A DNA stretch of 17,063 nucleotides from DAISJD01 sp036821645 (lineage in GTDB: Bacteria > Pseudomonadota > Alphaproteobacteria > ATCC43930 > CGMCC-115725): positions 1 through 17,063 of the forward strand of contig DAISJD010000064.1 in the NCBI GenBank assembly GCA_036821645.1. Reading direction: 5' to 3'. This document shows, piece after piece, positions 1 to 7,134 of the stretch; position 1 is the first letter of the stretch, and every line of letters begins with the position of its first letter. Under the pieces are notes generated by a model. That model saw only the letters and a list, made by a program, of their open reading frames with translations. It was not told the origin of the DNA and did not search any database. A program made the translations under genes and the position numbers.

Positions 1-278
1 GGATCAAGCGGCACGTCCCCCGACTCCAAGCGACTCGGGATAATTAACCATAAAAATTCATTAAAAACCAAAATATCAATATTAAATTTAAATAAAAACA
101 GAATTTCAATAAATCAAAAATAAAAAATAATTATTTTTTCATTAAAAAAGAATTTTTAAATTCATTTTTTTATGTAAGTCATAAAATCACTATATATTTA
201 AAAAGAAATTTATATTTTTTTCTAAGGTTTATGATTTTTATACACAGAAAAATCCTAATATTATTTGTAAAAAAAACT
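1..278. other. AT-rich non-coding leader upstream of flagellin
   Basis: After about 40 GC-rich bases the sequence becomes a run of A and T tracts. By hand count roughly 13% of 41-277 is G+C, against GC-rich coding DNA on the right. No convincing gene lies here. The first 47 bases could be the end of an upstream gene (one frame closes with TAA at 45-47, another with TAA at 41-43), but too little is present to say. The block ends exactly at the -24 element of the flagellin promoter. An activator, IHF or MucR/H-NS-like protein could bind or bend it; that is inference, and no clear IHF consensus was found. Confidence 0.6.
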
Positions 279-294
279 TGGCACACCTCGTGCA
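279..294 (+). promoter_or_regulatory. Sigma-54 (-24/-12) promoter of the flagellin gene
   Basis: TGGCAC, five bases, then GTGCA places the -24 GG at 280-281 and the -12 GC at 292-293. This is the exact 12-base phasing RpoN requires. Compared with the consensus TGGCAC-N5-TTGCA, only the first T of TTGC differs. Transcription would start near 305, leaving a leader of about 120 nt before the flagellin ATG. Flagellin genes in Caulobacter and related alphaproteobacteria are known to use sigma-54 with an enhancer-binding activator such as FlbD, which fits this placement. Confidence 0.85.
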
Positions 295-309
295 AAAGGT
301 CTGTTGCGC

Positions 310-392
310 CCCGGCACATGCCGATGTCGCCGCAGACAAAAACACGAAAGCGGCGATGACGGCATGTCCCGGGCAAGAGGCCGAACGGTCTC
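310..392 (+). promoter_or_regulatory. Structured 5' UTR of flagellin mRNA, two hairpins
   Basis: Bases 310-332 pair with 351-373. The arms are CCCGG/CCGGG, ACATGCCG/CGGCATGT and TCGCCG/CGGCGA, interrupted by two single mismatches and two G-U pairs, around an 18-nt A-rich loop. A second short hairpin follows at once: GAGGCC (377-382) with GGTCTC (387-392), loop GAAC. The predicted start site near 305 puts the long stem almost at the 5' end of the transcript, and the Shine-Dalgarno at 411-417 stays outside both hairpins. In Caulobacter, FlbT acts on the flagellin mRNA 5' UTR; an equivalent role here is inference. Confidence 0.6.
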
Positions 393-425
393 GACCCCGA
401 TCTAGTTTTCGAGAGGACGCTCATC

Positions 426-1376
426 ATGTCAGACATCACCCTCAATGCCACCCAACGCCAAACCCTCATTTCCCTGCAGCAAGTCTCGGACTTGTTCGGG
501 ACGACCCAGACCCGGCTCAATACCGGCAAGAAGGTCAATAGCGTTACGGATGATGCGGTTGCGTTCTTCCGTGCGAAGTCCCTGACCGACCGTTCGTCCG
601 ACCTCCAGGGTCGCAAGGCGGTGATCGACCAAAATATCCAAGCCCTGAGCGCCTCCCTCACCGCCACCAGTGCCGTCGATGGGTTGCTGAAGCAGTTGAA
701 AGGCGTCGTCGAAAACGCCCGTGGCGCGCAGCTCAACCAACGAGTAGCCGCAACGCAGCAATTCAAAGATATTGCGAAGCAACTGGCCCAGTTGGTGAAG
801 GACGCGAGCTATCAGGGGCTCAATATCCTGAATTCTTCAAGCTCAACCCTCGTCACGCAATTTTCGGAACGGACGGCCGCCACGTTCCATATTTCCGGCT
901 ATAATCTCGTCGCCACCACGACCGGGTCGACCAGAACCCTGTTCACCCAGACGACCGCCGTGTTCACCTCGAATGGCAGCCTCGTGTTCAGCGCCGTCGC
1001 CGCAGACGCGAATTTCACCAATTTTGCCGCTGGCTTCTCCCAGATCGATCAATCGGGCGTCACGGGTAATTTCGCGGCCTCGATCGCGCAATCGATCTTC
1101 AACGGGTTCAGCAACCGCATCGATGCCGCCATCAGCCAATTGCGCGGGATTTCCTCGGCCTTGGGCACCAATGTCGCGATCTTGAAGGCGCGGTCCAGCT
1201 TTTCGGTCAATTACACCAACACGCTGCAAACCGGGTCGGATAAATTGACCCTGGCCGATCTCAATACCGAAGCCGCCAATTCTCAGGCCCTGCAACTGCG
1301 TCAACAATTGGGCGTTCAATCGCTCTCGACCATCGGTCAGCAGAACCAATCGATCCTGACGCTGCTGCGCGGTTAA
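426..1376 (+). CDS. Flagellin
   Basis: Structural subunit of the flagellar filament, 316 aa, with no signal peptide, as expected for type III flagellar export. The N-terminal helical D0/D1 region (about 1-145) carries the classic pattern LISLQQVSDLF, then RLNTGKKVNSVTDDAVAFF, ending near SYQGLNIL. The conserved C-terminal helix (about 225-316) ends SILTLLRG. The variable middle is only about 75 residues, so this is a short flagellin like those of Caulobacter and Azospirillum rather than the roughly 500-aa enteric type. The start is set by GAGAGGA at 411-417, eight bases before ATG. It sits behind a sigma-54 promoter and a structured leader and stands alone: no flaF, flbT or second flagellin lies next to it. 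It converges on ubiB. Identification as flagellin is firm; which paralogue it is cannot be told. Confidence 0.95.
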   Translation: MSDITLNATQRQTLISLQQVSDLFGTTQTRLNTGKKVNSVTDDAVAFFRAKSLTDRSSDLQGRKAVIDQNIQALSASLTATSAVDGLLKQLKGVVENARGAQLNQRVAATQQFKDIAKQLAQLVKDASYQGLNILNSSSSTLVTQFSERTAATFHISGYNLVATTTGSTRTLFTQTTAVFTSNGSLVFSAVAADANFTNFAAGFSQIDQSGVTGNFAASIAQSIFNGFSNRIDAAISQLRGISSALGTNVAILKARSSFSVNYTNTLQTGSDKLTLADLNTEAANSQALQLRQQLGVQSLSTIGQQNQSILTLLRG

Positions 1377-1385
1377 CCGCGTAGC
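1364..1385 (+). terminator. Stem-loop centred on the flagellin stop codon
   Basis: The flagellin TAA (1374-1376) lies in a perfect 14-base palindrome, CGCGGTTAACCGCG (1368-1381). It extends to a nine-pair stem, GCTGCGCGG against CCGCGTAGC with one G-U pair and a TTAA loop. No U-tract follows, so it is not a canonical intrinsic terminator. It may block 3' exonucleases or help end transcription between the convergent flagellin and ubiB genes. Confidence 0.4.
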
Positions 1386-1434
1386 GCCTAACGCGACGCA
1401 ACGGATCTCGGGGGCGGGCGGCTGAGGGCAGCGC

Positions 1435-2985
1435 TCACAAGCGCCCGAACGCCAAAAGGGTAAGGGCGATCGCCGCAAGCCAAAGCGGCCAGATCAGCCC
1501 ATTGCCCCCCGAACCGGAGAGGGTTTTGACCGTGTCGGGGTGGAGCGACAGCCCTCCCTGGGCAAGACGTCGCAAAGCCGCCTCGAGATCGGTGACGAGA
1601 TCGGGCAACCGATCGAGGCCAGCCACCACATCCTCGACCCCTTCGAGGAGACGGGCCGGGGGCGAGCGATAGCGCAACATCCAGTCTTCGATGAGCGGAC
1701 GGGCCAGCACCCACATATTCACGTCCGGATCGAGATGTCGGCCCAACCCCTCGGCCAAAACCAGGGTCTTTTGCAGCATCAAGAGTTGGGGTTGGGTTTC
1801 CATTTTGAATTGGCGCGTGATTTGGAACAATTGCGCCAAAAGGCGGGCAACCGAGATTTCATCGAGGGATTTACCCTGTAACGGTTCACCGATCGACCGG
1901 CAGGCCTGGGTGAAGCCATCGATCGATTGACTGGCGGGCACGATACCCGCATCGAAATGCACCTGGGCCACCTTGCGATAGTCGCCGGTCAAAAACCCCA
2001 CCAACATATCGGCAAGATAATAACGATGCCGCCGATCGAGACGGCCCATGATGCCGAAATCGACCGCCACGATCGCCCCGTCCGGGGCGACGAAGAGGTT
2101 GCCCGGATGGAGATCGGCATGAAAATAGCCATCGCGCAGCACCATGGTGAAAAAGGCCGCAGCCGCCTTGGTCACGATCGCCCGCAGATCATGGCCCGCC
2201 GCGATGAGGGCGGCCTTTTCATCGACCGAAATCCCCGTCACCCATTCGGTCGTCAAGACCCTGTGCCCGGTTCGGTCCCAATCGACCGCAGGCACGCGAA
2301 AATCAGGATCGTCCTTGAAATTTTCCCGCAATTCCGAGGCCGCCGCCGCTTCGAGCCGCAGATCCAACTCATAGCGCACGCAATCGGCCAATTCGCGCAC
2401 GACCTCGACCGGGCGCAGGCGTTTTAAACCGGGATTGAGGGCCACCGCCCGATCGGCGAGCCAGGCCATGAGGTCGAGATCGCGTGCGAACGCTGCCTCG
2501 ACACCCGGTCGCAGGATTTTGACGGCGACCGCACGGCCATCCATAGTTACGGCCGCATGGACTTGCGCCACCGAAGCGGCAGCCACGGGGGTTGGGTCGA
2601 AGCGTTGAAAAATCTGATCGATCGGTTTGCCGAACTCGGCTTCGATCACGCCGATCGCCTCATCGCGGGCAAACGGGGCAAGACGATCTTGCAGGCGCGA
2701 CAGATCTTCGGCCATCACCTCGCCGATGAGATCGGAACGGGTCGACAGCGCCTGACCGAGCTTGATGAAACTCGGCCCCAATCCCTGGAGGGCAAGGGCG
2801 AGGCGTTCGCCCGGCCGCAGGGACCGAACGGCACGCTCGGGCGGGATGACCCGGCGGACGCCCCCCAAAAGCAGCGACCCGAACGGCACCTGATCCAGCA
2901 GGAACAACGCGTCGTGACGCGCGAGATGCACACCGATCCGGCACAGCGCCAGACAATGGCGAAACCCCCGCACAACGCCCATCAT
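1435..2985 (-). CDS. ubiB: UbiB, atypical kinase/ATPase of ubiquinone biosynthesis
   Basis: Member of the ABC1/ADCK/UbiB protein-kinase-like family, which uses ATPase activity to support coenzyme Q biosynthesis at the inner membrane. Numbered from the ATG at 2985 (516 aa), it shows the family KxGQ motif in FIKLGQALSTR (75-78), the alanine-rich loop AAAS (about 135-138) that replaces a glycine loop, the lysine in VAVKI (156), HADLHPGN (289-296) and DFG (309-311). A hydrophobic C-terminal segment (about 493-516) is the membrane anchor. Length is normal. A GTG at 3036 would add 17 residues and overlap ubiE by 38 bases; the ATG pair at 2985/2982 matches the usual UbiB N-terminus and follows the ubiE stop by 13 bases. 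It is cotranscribed with ubiE. The older label 2-polyprenylphenol 6-hydroxylase is a historical misassignment. Confidence 0.95.
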   Translation of the reverse strand: MMGVVRGFRHCLALCRIGVHLARHDALFLLDQVPFGSLLLGGVRRVIPPERAVRSLRPGERLALALQGLGPSFIKLGQALSTRSDLIGEVMAEDLSRLQDRLAPFARDEAIGVIEAEFGKPIDQIFQRFDPTPVAAASVAQVHAAVTMDGRAVAVKILRPGVEAAFARDLDLMAWLADRAVALNPGLKRLRPVEVVRELADCVRYELDLRLEAAAASELRENFKDDPDFRVPAVDWDRTGHRVLTTEWVTGISVDEKAALIAAGHDLRAIVTKAAAAFFTMVLRDGYFHADLHPGNLFVAPDGAIVAVDFGIMGRLDRRHRYYLADMLVGFLTGDYRKVAQVHFDAGIVPASQSIDGFTQACRSIGEPLQGKSLDEISVARLLAQLFQITRQFKMETQPQLLMLQKTLVLAEGLGRHLDPDVNMWVLARPLIEDWMLRYRSPPARLLEGVEDVVAGLDRLPDLVTDLEAALRRLAQGGLSLHPDTVKTLSGSGGNGLIWPLWLAAIALTLLAFGRL

Positions 2986-2998
2986 CGCCGCAACACCG

Positions 2999-3820
2999 TC
3001 AGACCCGCCAACCGGTATGGATGGCGGCGATGCCACCGCTTAGATTGCGATAGGAAACCACGGCAAACCCGGCGCGGCGCATCCGTTCCGCCAATTCTTC
3101 TTGGGGCGGAAACCGCCGGATGCTTTCGGCGAGATAGCGATAGGAATCGGCGTCTTTGGCGACCACATGGCCAAGACGCGGCAGAATTTCAAAGGAATAA
3201 AAATCATAAGGTCGCGCCAAGAGCGGGGCGACGCGGCTGAATTCCAAACAGAAAAAACGCCCGCCCGGCTTCAAAACGCGCACCGCCTCGCACAAGGCCC
3301 GATCGATATGGGTGACGTTGCGCAAGCCGAAGGCGATCGTGTAAATATCCATCGCGCCTGATCGGACCGGCAGATTTTCCGCATCGCCGCAGGTCCAATC
3401 GATGCCCGCGATCACACCGCGATCAATCGCCCGATTGCGCCCGACCGATACCATGTTCTGATTGATGTCGCAGACTGTTACCCGCGCCTGAGGGGCGGCG
3501 TCGCTCGGTGCCGCGGCCGCCACCCGATCGAGGAAACGCAGGGCGATATCCCCCGTGCCGCCCGCCACATCCAAGAGATGTTCGCCCGGCTTCGGTCGCA
3601 TACGGTCGATCAATTCGGCCTTCCACAGCCGATGAATCCCGACGCTCATGAGGTCGTTCATCAGATCGTAGCGGGCTGCAACCTTGTCGAAGACATCGCG
3701 GACCAAGGCTTTTTTGGCGCCGACCGGAACCTGTTTGAAGCCAAAATCGACCGCCTCTTCGGCAGGATCGACGGGACTCGGCACAGGATTGATCGCGAGG
3801 GGGGGGAAATCTCTACTCAT
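2999..3820 (-). CDS. ubiE: UbiE, ubiquinone C-methyltransferase
   Basis: SAM-dependent C-methyltransferase that methylates the benzoquinol ring in ubiquinone biosynthesis (and demethylmenaquinone where present). The protein is 273 aa, a Rossmann-type class I methyltransferase. Motif I LDVAGGTGD lies at about 83-91, the acidic residue after strand 2 is in VCDIN (about 117), and GDAENLP (145-151), FGLRNVTH (164-171) and RVLKPGGRFFCLEFS (181-195) are UbiE/COQ5 family signatures. The ATG at 3820 was chosen because conserved sequence begins soon after it (FGFKQVP) and a TAAGG lies about ten bases upstream. An in-frame extension to 3997 would add 59 unconserved residues running into the divergent mutM promoter region. 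First gene of the ubiE-ubiB operon, divergent from mutM. Confidence 0.95.
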   Translation of the reverse strand: MSRDFPPLAINPVPSPVDPAEEAVDFGFKQVPVGAKKALVRDVFDKVAARYDLMNDLMSVGIHRLWKAELIDRMRPKPGEHLLDVAGGTGDIALRFLDRVAAAAPSDAAPQARVTVCDINQNMVSVGRNRAIDRGVIAGIDWTCGDAENLPVRSGAMDIYTIAFGLRNVTHIDRALCEAVRVLKPGGRFFCLEFSRVAPLLARPYDFYSFEILPRLGHVVAKDADSYRYLAESIRRFPPQEELAERMRRAGFAVVSYRNLSGGIAAIHTGWRV

Positions 3821-3996
3821 GGCGATGTACCTTAGCGCGCCCGCCCGCGAGATGCCACTGCGGCATGGATGCCCCGCGTGAGATATTTTCCTTGCATGCC
3901 CGCCCCGCCTCGCCGAAAACCAATCTCGATGAAGACTGGGCGACATGGCCCAACCCGAATTTTCAGTTTTATCGTCTTCCATGAGACAAGGCTCCA

Positions 3997-4827
3997 ATGC
4001 CGGAATTACCCGAAGTCGAAACCGTCTGCCAAGGATTGGCGCGCGTTCTGGAAGGACGGCGGATCGCCAGCCTCACCCTGCGCCGGTCGGGTCTGCGCTT
4101 TCCCTTTCCGGCAGAACTACAAGCCAAGACCGAAGGTCGGCGGGTCGCAACGATCCGCAGACGTGCGAAATATATTCTGATGTCCCTCGATGATGGCGGC
4201 ATTCTGCTGGCCCATCTCGGCATGTCCGGTCGTATGGTCATCGGTGCCGCCCAAGGCCTGGTCCCAGAAAAGCACGACCATGTCATCATCGTTACGGACG
4301 ATGGGCGAGCCGTGCGGTTCAACGATGCGCGGCGGTTCGGCTTTTTGGATTATCTGACTGCGGCGACCGAGGCGACCCACCCGCTGTTACGGGATCTTGG
4401 GCCCGAACCGCTTGGCAACGATTTCAACGGTCCCGCCTTGGCAGCACGCCTCGCCGCAACCCGCAGCCCATTGAAAGCGGCCCTCCTCGACCAAAAGCGG
4501 GTGGCAGGGCTTGGCAATATCTATGTGTGCGAGGCCCTTTATCACGCCGGCCTTTCCCCCGAACGCCCGGCCCATACCCTCGATGCGGCGGCCTGCGAAA
4601 CCCTGGTCGCAGCGATTAAAAGCGTCCTTACCCGCGCGATCGCCGCCGGTGGCTCAAGCCTCAAAGATTATGTTCAAGCGAACGGTGAATTAGGCTATTT
4701 TCAACATCAATGGGCCGTTTACGGCAAAGAAGGCCAGCCGTGCCCCGCCTGCGATTGCGACGAAAAGATCCAACGGATGGTACAGTCCAATCGGTCGACG
4801 TTTTATTGCGCCAAGCGCCAAGCATGA
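3997..4827 (+). CDS. mutM: Formamidopyrimidine-DNA glycosylase (Fpg/MutM)
   Basis: Bifunctional DNA glycosylase/AP lyase that removes 8-oxoguanine and formamidopyrimidines, 276 aa. The N-terminus MPELPEVE supplies the catalytic Pro2 and Glu3, and Lys58 lies in the conserved RRAKYIL. HLGMSGRM (73-80) and the helix-two-turn-helix with GLGNIYVCEALY (171-182) are intact. The C-terminal zinc finger is odd: Cys249, Cys252 and Cys271 are present, but the position of the fourth ligand in the usual FYCPxCQ ending is Arg274 (codon CGC, 4816-4818). An extra Cys254 (CPACDC) might compensate. A weak AAGG precedes the ATG by a few bases. It is divergent from ubiE, the common alphaproteobacterial arrangement, and is followed by the small exported protein and the crotonase. 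Confidence 0.95.
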   Translation: MPELPEVETVCQGLARVLEGRRIASLTLRRSGLRFPFPAELQAKTEGRRVATIRRRAKYILMSLDDGGILLAHLGMSGRMVIGAAQGLVPEKHDHVIIVTDDGRAVRFNDARRFGFLDYLTAATEATHPLLRDLGPEPLGNDFNGPALAARLAATRSPLKAALLDQKRVAGLGNIYVCEALYHAGLSPERPAHTLDAAACETLVAAIKSVLTRAIAAGGSSLKDYVQANGELGYFQHQWAVYGKEGQPCPACDCDEKIQRMVQSNRSTFYCAKRQA

Positions 4828-4879
4828 TCGCCCCGGCGTGCCGCAGGGAACGGCCCGAAAGACGAGGAGGATTGAAAGA

Positions 4880-5329
4880 ATGAGGCAGGGTGCAGGCAAT
4901 CTGAACGCGGCGTATCGGTGCTGCATACGTAGCCTTGCCAACCTCGCCCGGGCGACCGCCGCCGCAGCAGCGATCCTCTGCCTCGTCGTCGGCATTGCCG
5001 AAGCCGAGGGGCGGCTTGCCGTCAGTTATCAAAAGGAACCGGTCCATTTCGTGCCCGGTACGGAGGATATCCCCTTAATGCCGGGTTTGGCGGCACTGAC
5101 CGATCGCGGGTTCATCTTCGACAAGGCCGACGGCCGGATTTTGGCGGTGAGTGCGGCCGGGGCCGTCACGCGGCGCGCCGTCCTTGCCTTTTACCAGGAA
5201 AGTCTGCCGGAACTCGGCTGGCAATCGCGTGGCCCCAACCGATTTGTGCGCGACGGCGAAAATCTGGCCCTTGTCATCAACGGCACGGACGGCCATCTTA
5301 TCGTCAACTTTTCGCTGATCGCCCAATAG
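4880..5329 (+). CDS. Small exported protein of unknown function
   Basis: 149 aa. GAGGAGG at 4864-4870 sits nine bases before the ATG at 4880, making this a better start than the upstream in-frame ATG at 4838. Residues 1-42 form a long signal peptide: a basic segment, the hydrophobic stretch ATAAAAAILCLVVGIA, then a likely cleavage after AEA. There is no lipobox. The mature part of about 107 residues has a conserved-looking core (PLMPGLAAL, FDKADGRIL, LAFYQESLPELGWQ) and ends in short beta-like strands. It is probably periplasmic. I recall similar proteins between mutM and the enoyl-CoA hydratase in other alphaproteobacteria, but I know no function. The close spacing (52 bases after mutM, 41 before the next gene) suggests one transcription unit. 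Confidence 0.8.
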   Translation: MRQGAGNLNAAYRCCIRSLANLARATAAAAAILCLVVGIAEAEGRLAVSYQKEPVHFVPGTEDIPLMPGLAALTDRGFIFDKADGRILAVSAAGAVTRRAVLAFYQESLPELGWQSRGPNRFVRDGENLALVINGTDGHLIVNFSLIAQ

Positions 5330-5370
5330 CGCCGATCTTTCTTCCCCCGATTTTTTTTCATGGGCCTCCA

Positions 5371-6147
5371 ATGACATACGAAAATATTCTTGTTGAAAAA
5401 CGCGGCGCCGTTGGCCTCATCACCTTGAATCGTCCAAAGGCGTTGAATGCACTCTGCGCCGCCCTCATCGTCGATCTCGGCCACGCCCTCGACGATATGG
5501 AACAGGACCCCGCGATCGGTGCCGTGGTCATCACCGGAAGCGAACGGGCCTTCGCCGCCGGGGCGGACATCAAGGAAATGGCGACCAAATCCTATATGGA
5601 CGTCTATCTGCAAGATTTCATCACGGTCGGTTGGGAACGGGTCACGACCTGCCGCAAGCCGATCATCGCGGCCGTCGCCGGTTATGCGCTGGGCGGCGGG
5701 TGCGAAATGGCCATGATGTGCGATTTCATCCTGGCCGCCGATACTGCGAAATTCGGACAACCGGAAATCCTGATCGGCACGATCCCCGGTGCCGGCGGAA
5801 CCCAGCGCCTGCCGCGTTATGTCGGCAAATCGAAGGCGATGGAAATGGCGCTTACCGGTCGTCAAATGGATGCCGCCGAGGCCGAACGCTGCGGTCTTGT
5901 GAGCCGCGTCGTACCGGCCGCCGACCTCGTGGACGAGGCAATCCGCACGGCAGAAAAAATCGCCGCCCTTTCGCGCCCGATCGTGATGATCGCCAAGGAA
6001 TCGGTCAATCGCGCCTTTGAGACCAGCCTTGCCGAAGGTCTACGCTTTGAACGCCGCGTGTTCCATTCCACCTTCGCCACCGATGATCAAAAGGAAGGCA
6101 TGGCGGCCTTCATCGACAAGCGCAAACCCGCCTTCAAGCATCGCTGA
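5371..6147 (+). CDS. Enoyl-CoA hydratase (crotonase family)
   Basis: 258 aa, the usual length. It catalyses hydration of trans-2-enoyl-CoA in fatty-acid and short-chain acyl-CoA oxidation, in the cytoplasm. The oxyanion-hole strand reads FAAGADIKEM (61-70). GYALGGGCEMAMMCD carries the first catalytic glutamate, Glu112, and GQPEILIGTIPGAGGTQRLPR carries the second, Glu132. Both glutamates present mark a true hydratase rather than another crotonase subtype. The C-terminal pattern FATDDQKEGMAAFIDKRKPAF is also typical. No strong Shine-Dalgarno precedes the ATG. It lies downstream of mutM, as in many alphaproteobacteria, but rpsT and dnaA, often the next genes, are not here. Exact substrate chain length is not predictable. 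Confidence 0.95.
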   Translation: MTYENILVEKRGAVGLITLNRPKALNALCAALIVDLGHALDDMEQDPAIGAVVITGSERAFAAGADIKEMATKSYMDVYLQDFITVGWERVTTCRKPIIAAVAGYALGGGCEMAMMCDFILAADTAKFGQPEILIGTIPGAGGTQRLPRYVGKSKAMEMALTGRQMDAAEAERCGLVSRVVPAADLVDEAIRTAEKIAALSRPIVMIAKESVNRAFETSLAEGLRFERRVFHSTFATDDQKEGMAAFIDKRKPAFKHR

Positions 6148-6160
6148 ACGGTAGCGCAGC

Positions 6161-7045
6161 GTGCTGTCACACGGGCACCCCCCCCGGATCCTCACGGGGA
6201 TCCGGGCCATCGCACCGGCGTTCGACGGGTTTATCCTGGATGTCTGGGGCGTCTTGCATGACGGGGTTTCGCCCTATCCGGGGGTGGCCGATTGTCTCGT
6301 GGCCCTAAAATCGGCTGGCAAGCGGGTCGTGATTTTATCGAATGCGCCGATGCGTGCCGCCTCGGTGACGGCCAGACTGGCGACGATGGGTATCGGTCGC
6401 GATTTTTATCACGATATCCTGACGTCCGGCGAAGAAGTCTGGCAGGCGATAGCCACGCGGCCCGATCCGTTTTATCGCACCATCGGGACGCGATGCTACT
6501 TTCTGGGCCCGGAACGGCATCGGATGTTGGACGGGTTGGATCTCGTCCGGGTCATGGATATCGGCGAGGCCGATTTTCTCTTGAATACCGGGCCGGACGA
6601 TCTTGCACTGGACGGATCGCCCTATCGCGATCTTCTAACGATCGGTGCCGAACGCGGTTTGCCCATGATCTGTGCCAATGCCGACCTCACGGTCATGCAT
6701 GGCGATGCGCTCATCGCCTGTGCCGGCACCTTGGCACGCCATTACGAAAGTCTAGGCGGCAGCGTGCGGTGGCACGGAAAACCCATGCCGTCGGTCTATG
6801 CGACCTGTCGCCTGCTCTTGGGCCTTGGCAAGGATGCCCGGATCTTGGCAGTGGGCGATAGTCTGCGCACGGATATCGCGGGCGGCAAGGGGGCGGATCT
6901 CGCCACCTTATTGGTCGCAGGCGGCATGTTGGCCCGCGATCTTGGGGCAGAAGATCCCGATATCGCCCTTGTCCCTGACCGCATCGCCCCAATCTTTCAA
7001 GGACAGCCATCGCCCGATTACGTGATCAGTCGCTTTACGTGGTAA
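6161..7045 (+). CDS. HAD-superfamily class IIA hydrolase (TIGR01459-like)
   Basis: 294 aa, starting at a GTG 13 bases after the enoyl-CoA hydratase stop, with only a weak ribosome site, so translation may be coupled. HAD motif I is FDGFILDVWGVLHDG with nucleophile Asp27, but Trp29 stands where most HAD phosphatases have the second Asp. Motif II is ILSNAP (Ser60), motif III is Lys207 in HGKPMPSVY, and motif IV is GDSLRTDIAGG (Asp233 and Asp238). The roughly 145-residue insert between motifs II and III is the class IIA (C2) cap, as in NagD-type proteins. The DxW signature matches, from memory, the alphaproteobacterial TIGR01459 group. A sugar or nucleotide phosphate phosphatase is likely; the substrate is unknown. 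Confidence 0.88.
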   Translation: MLSHGHPPRILTGIRAIAPAFDGFILDVWGVLHDGVSPYPGVADCLVALKSAGKRVVILSNAPMRAASVTARLATMGIGRDFYHDILTSGEEVWQAIATRPDPFYRTIGTRCYFLGPERHRMLDGLDLVRVMDIGEADFLLNTGPDDLALDGSPYRDLLTIGAERGLPMICANADLTVMHGDALIACAGTLARHYESLGGSVRWHGKPMPSVYATCRLLLGLGKDARILAVGDSLRTDIAGGKGADLATLLVAGGMLARDLGAEDPDIALVPDRIAPIFQGQPSPDYVISRFTW

Positions 7046-7052
7046 TGGGAGG

Positions 7053-7095
7053 CTCTGCCGATCGGAGCCCGATGCGTCGGTTCCGATCGGCAGAG
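7053..7095 (+). terminator. Strong hairpin between convergent genes
   Basis: CTCTGCCGATCGGA (7053-7066) and TCCGATCGGCAGAG (7082-7095) are perfect 14-base inverted repeats. An inner CCGA (7069-7072)/TCGG (7077-7080) pair and a TGCG loop extend the helix. It sits eight bases after the HAD stop and 40 bases before the end of the convergent chemoreceptor gene. A C-run follows instead of a U-tract, so termination by this structure alone is uncertain. It may serve both strands or work with Rho. Confidence 0.55.
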
Positions 7096-7134
7096 TGCCC
7101 CCCCTTGAGCGCCCTTTGAGGTCTCTCATTTACT

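Noticed and set aside
1..47. C-terminal end of an upstream protein
   Set aside because: Two frames end at TAA here, but 13-15 codons give no basis to choose either or to name a product.
3821..3997. N-terminal extension of UbiE up to 3997
   Set aside because: The extra 59 residues show no family similarity, cover the divergent promoter region and abut the mutM ATG. The ATG at 3820 fits the family.
5360..5374. Tiny upstream reading frame ATG-GGC-CTC-CAA-TGA overlapping the crotonase start
   Set aside because: Four codons, no ribosome site, and the overlap is what random sequence around ATGA can give.
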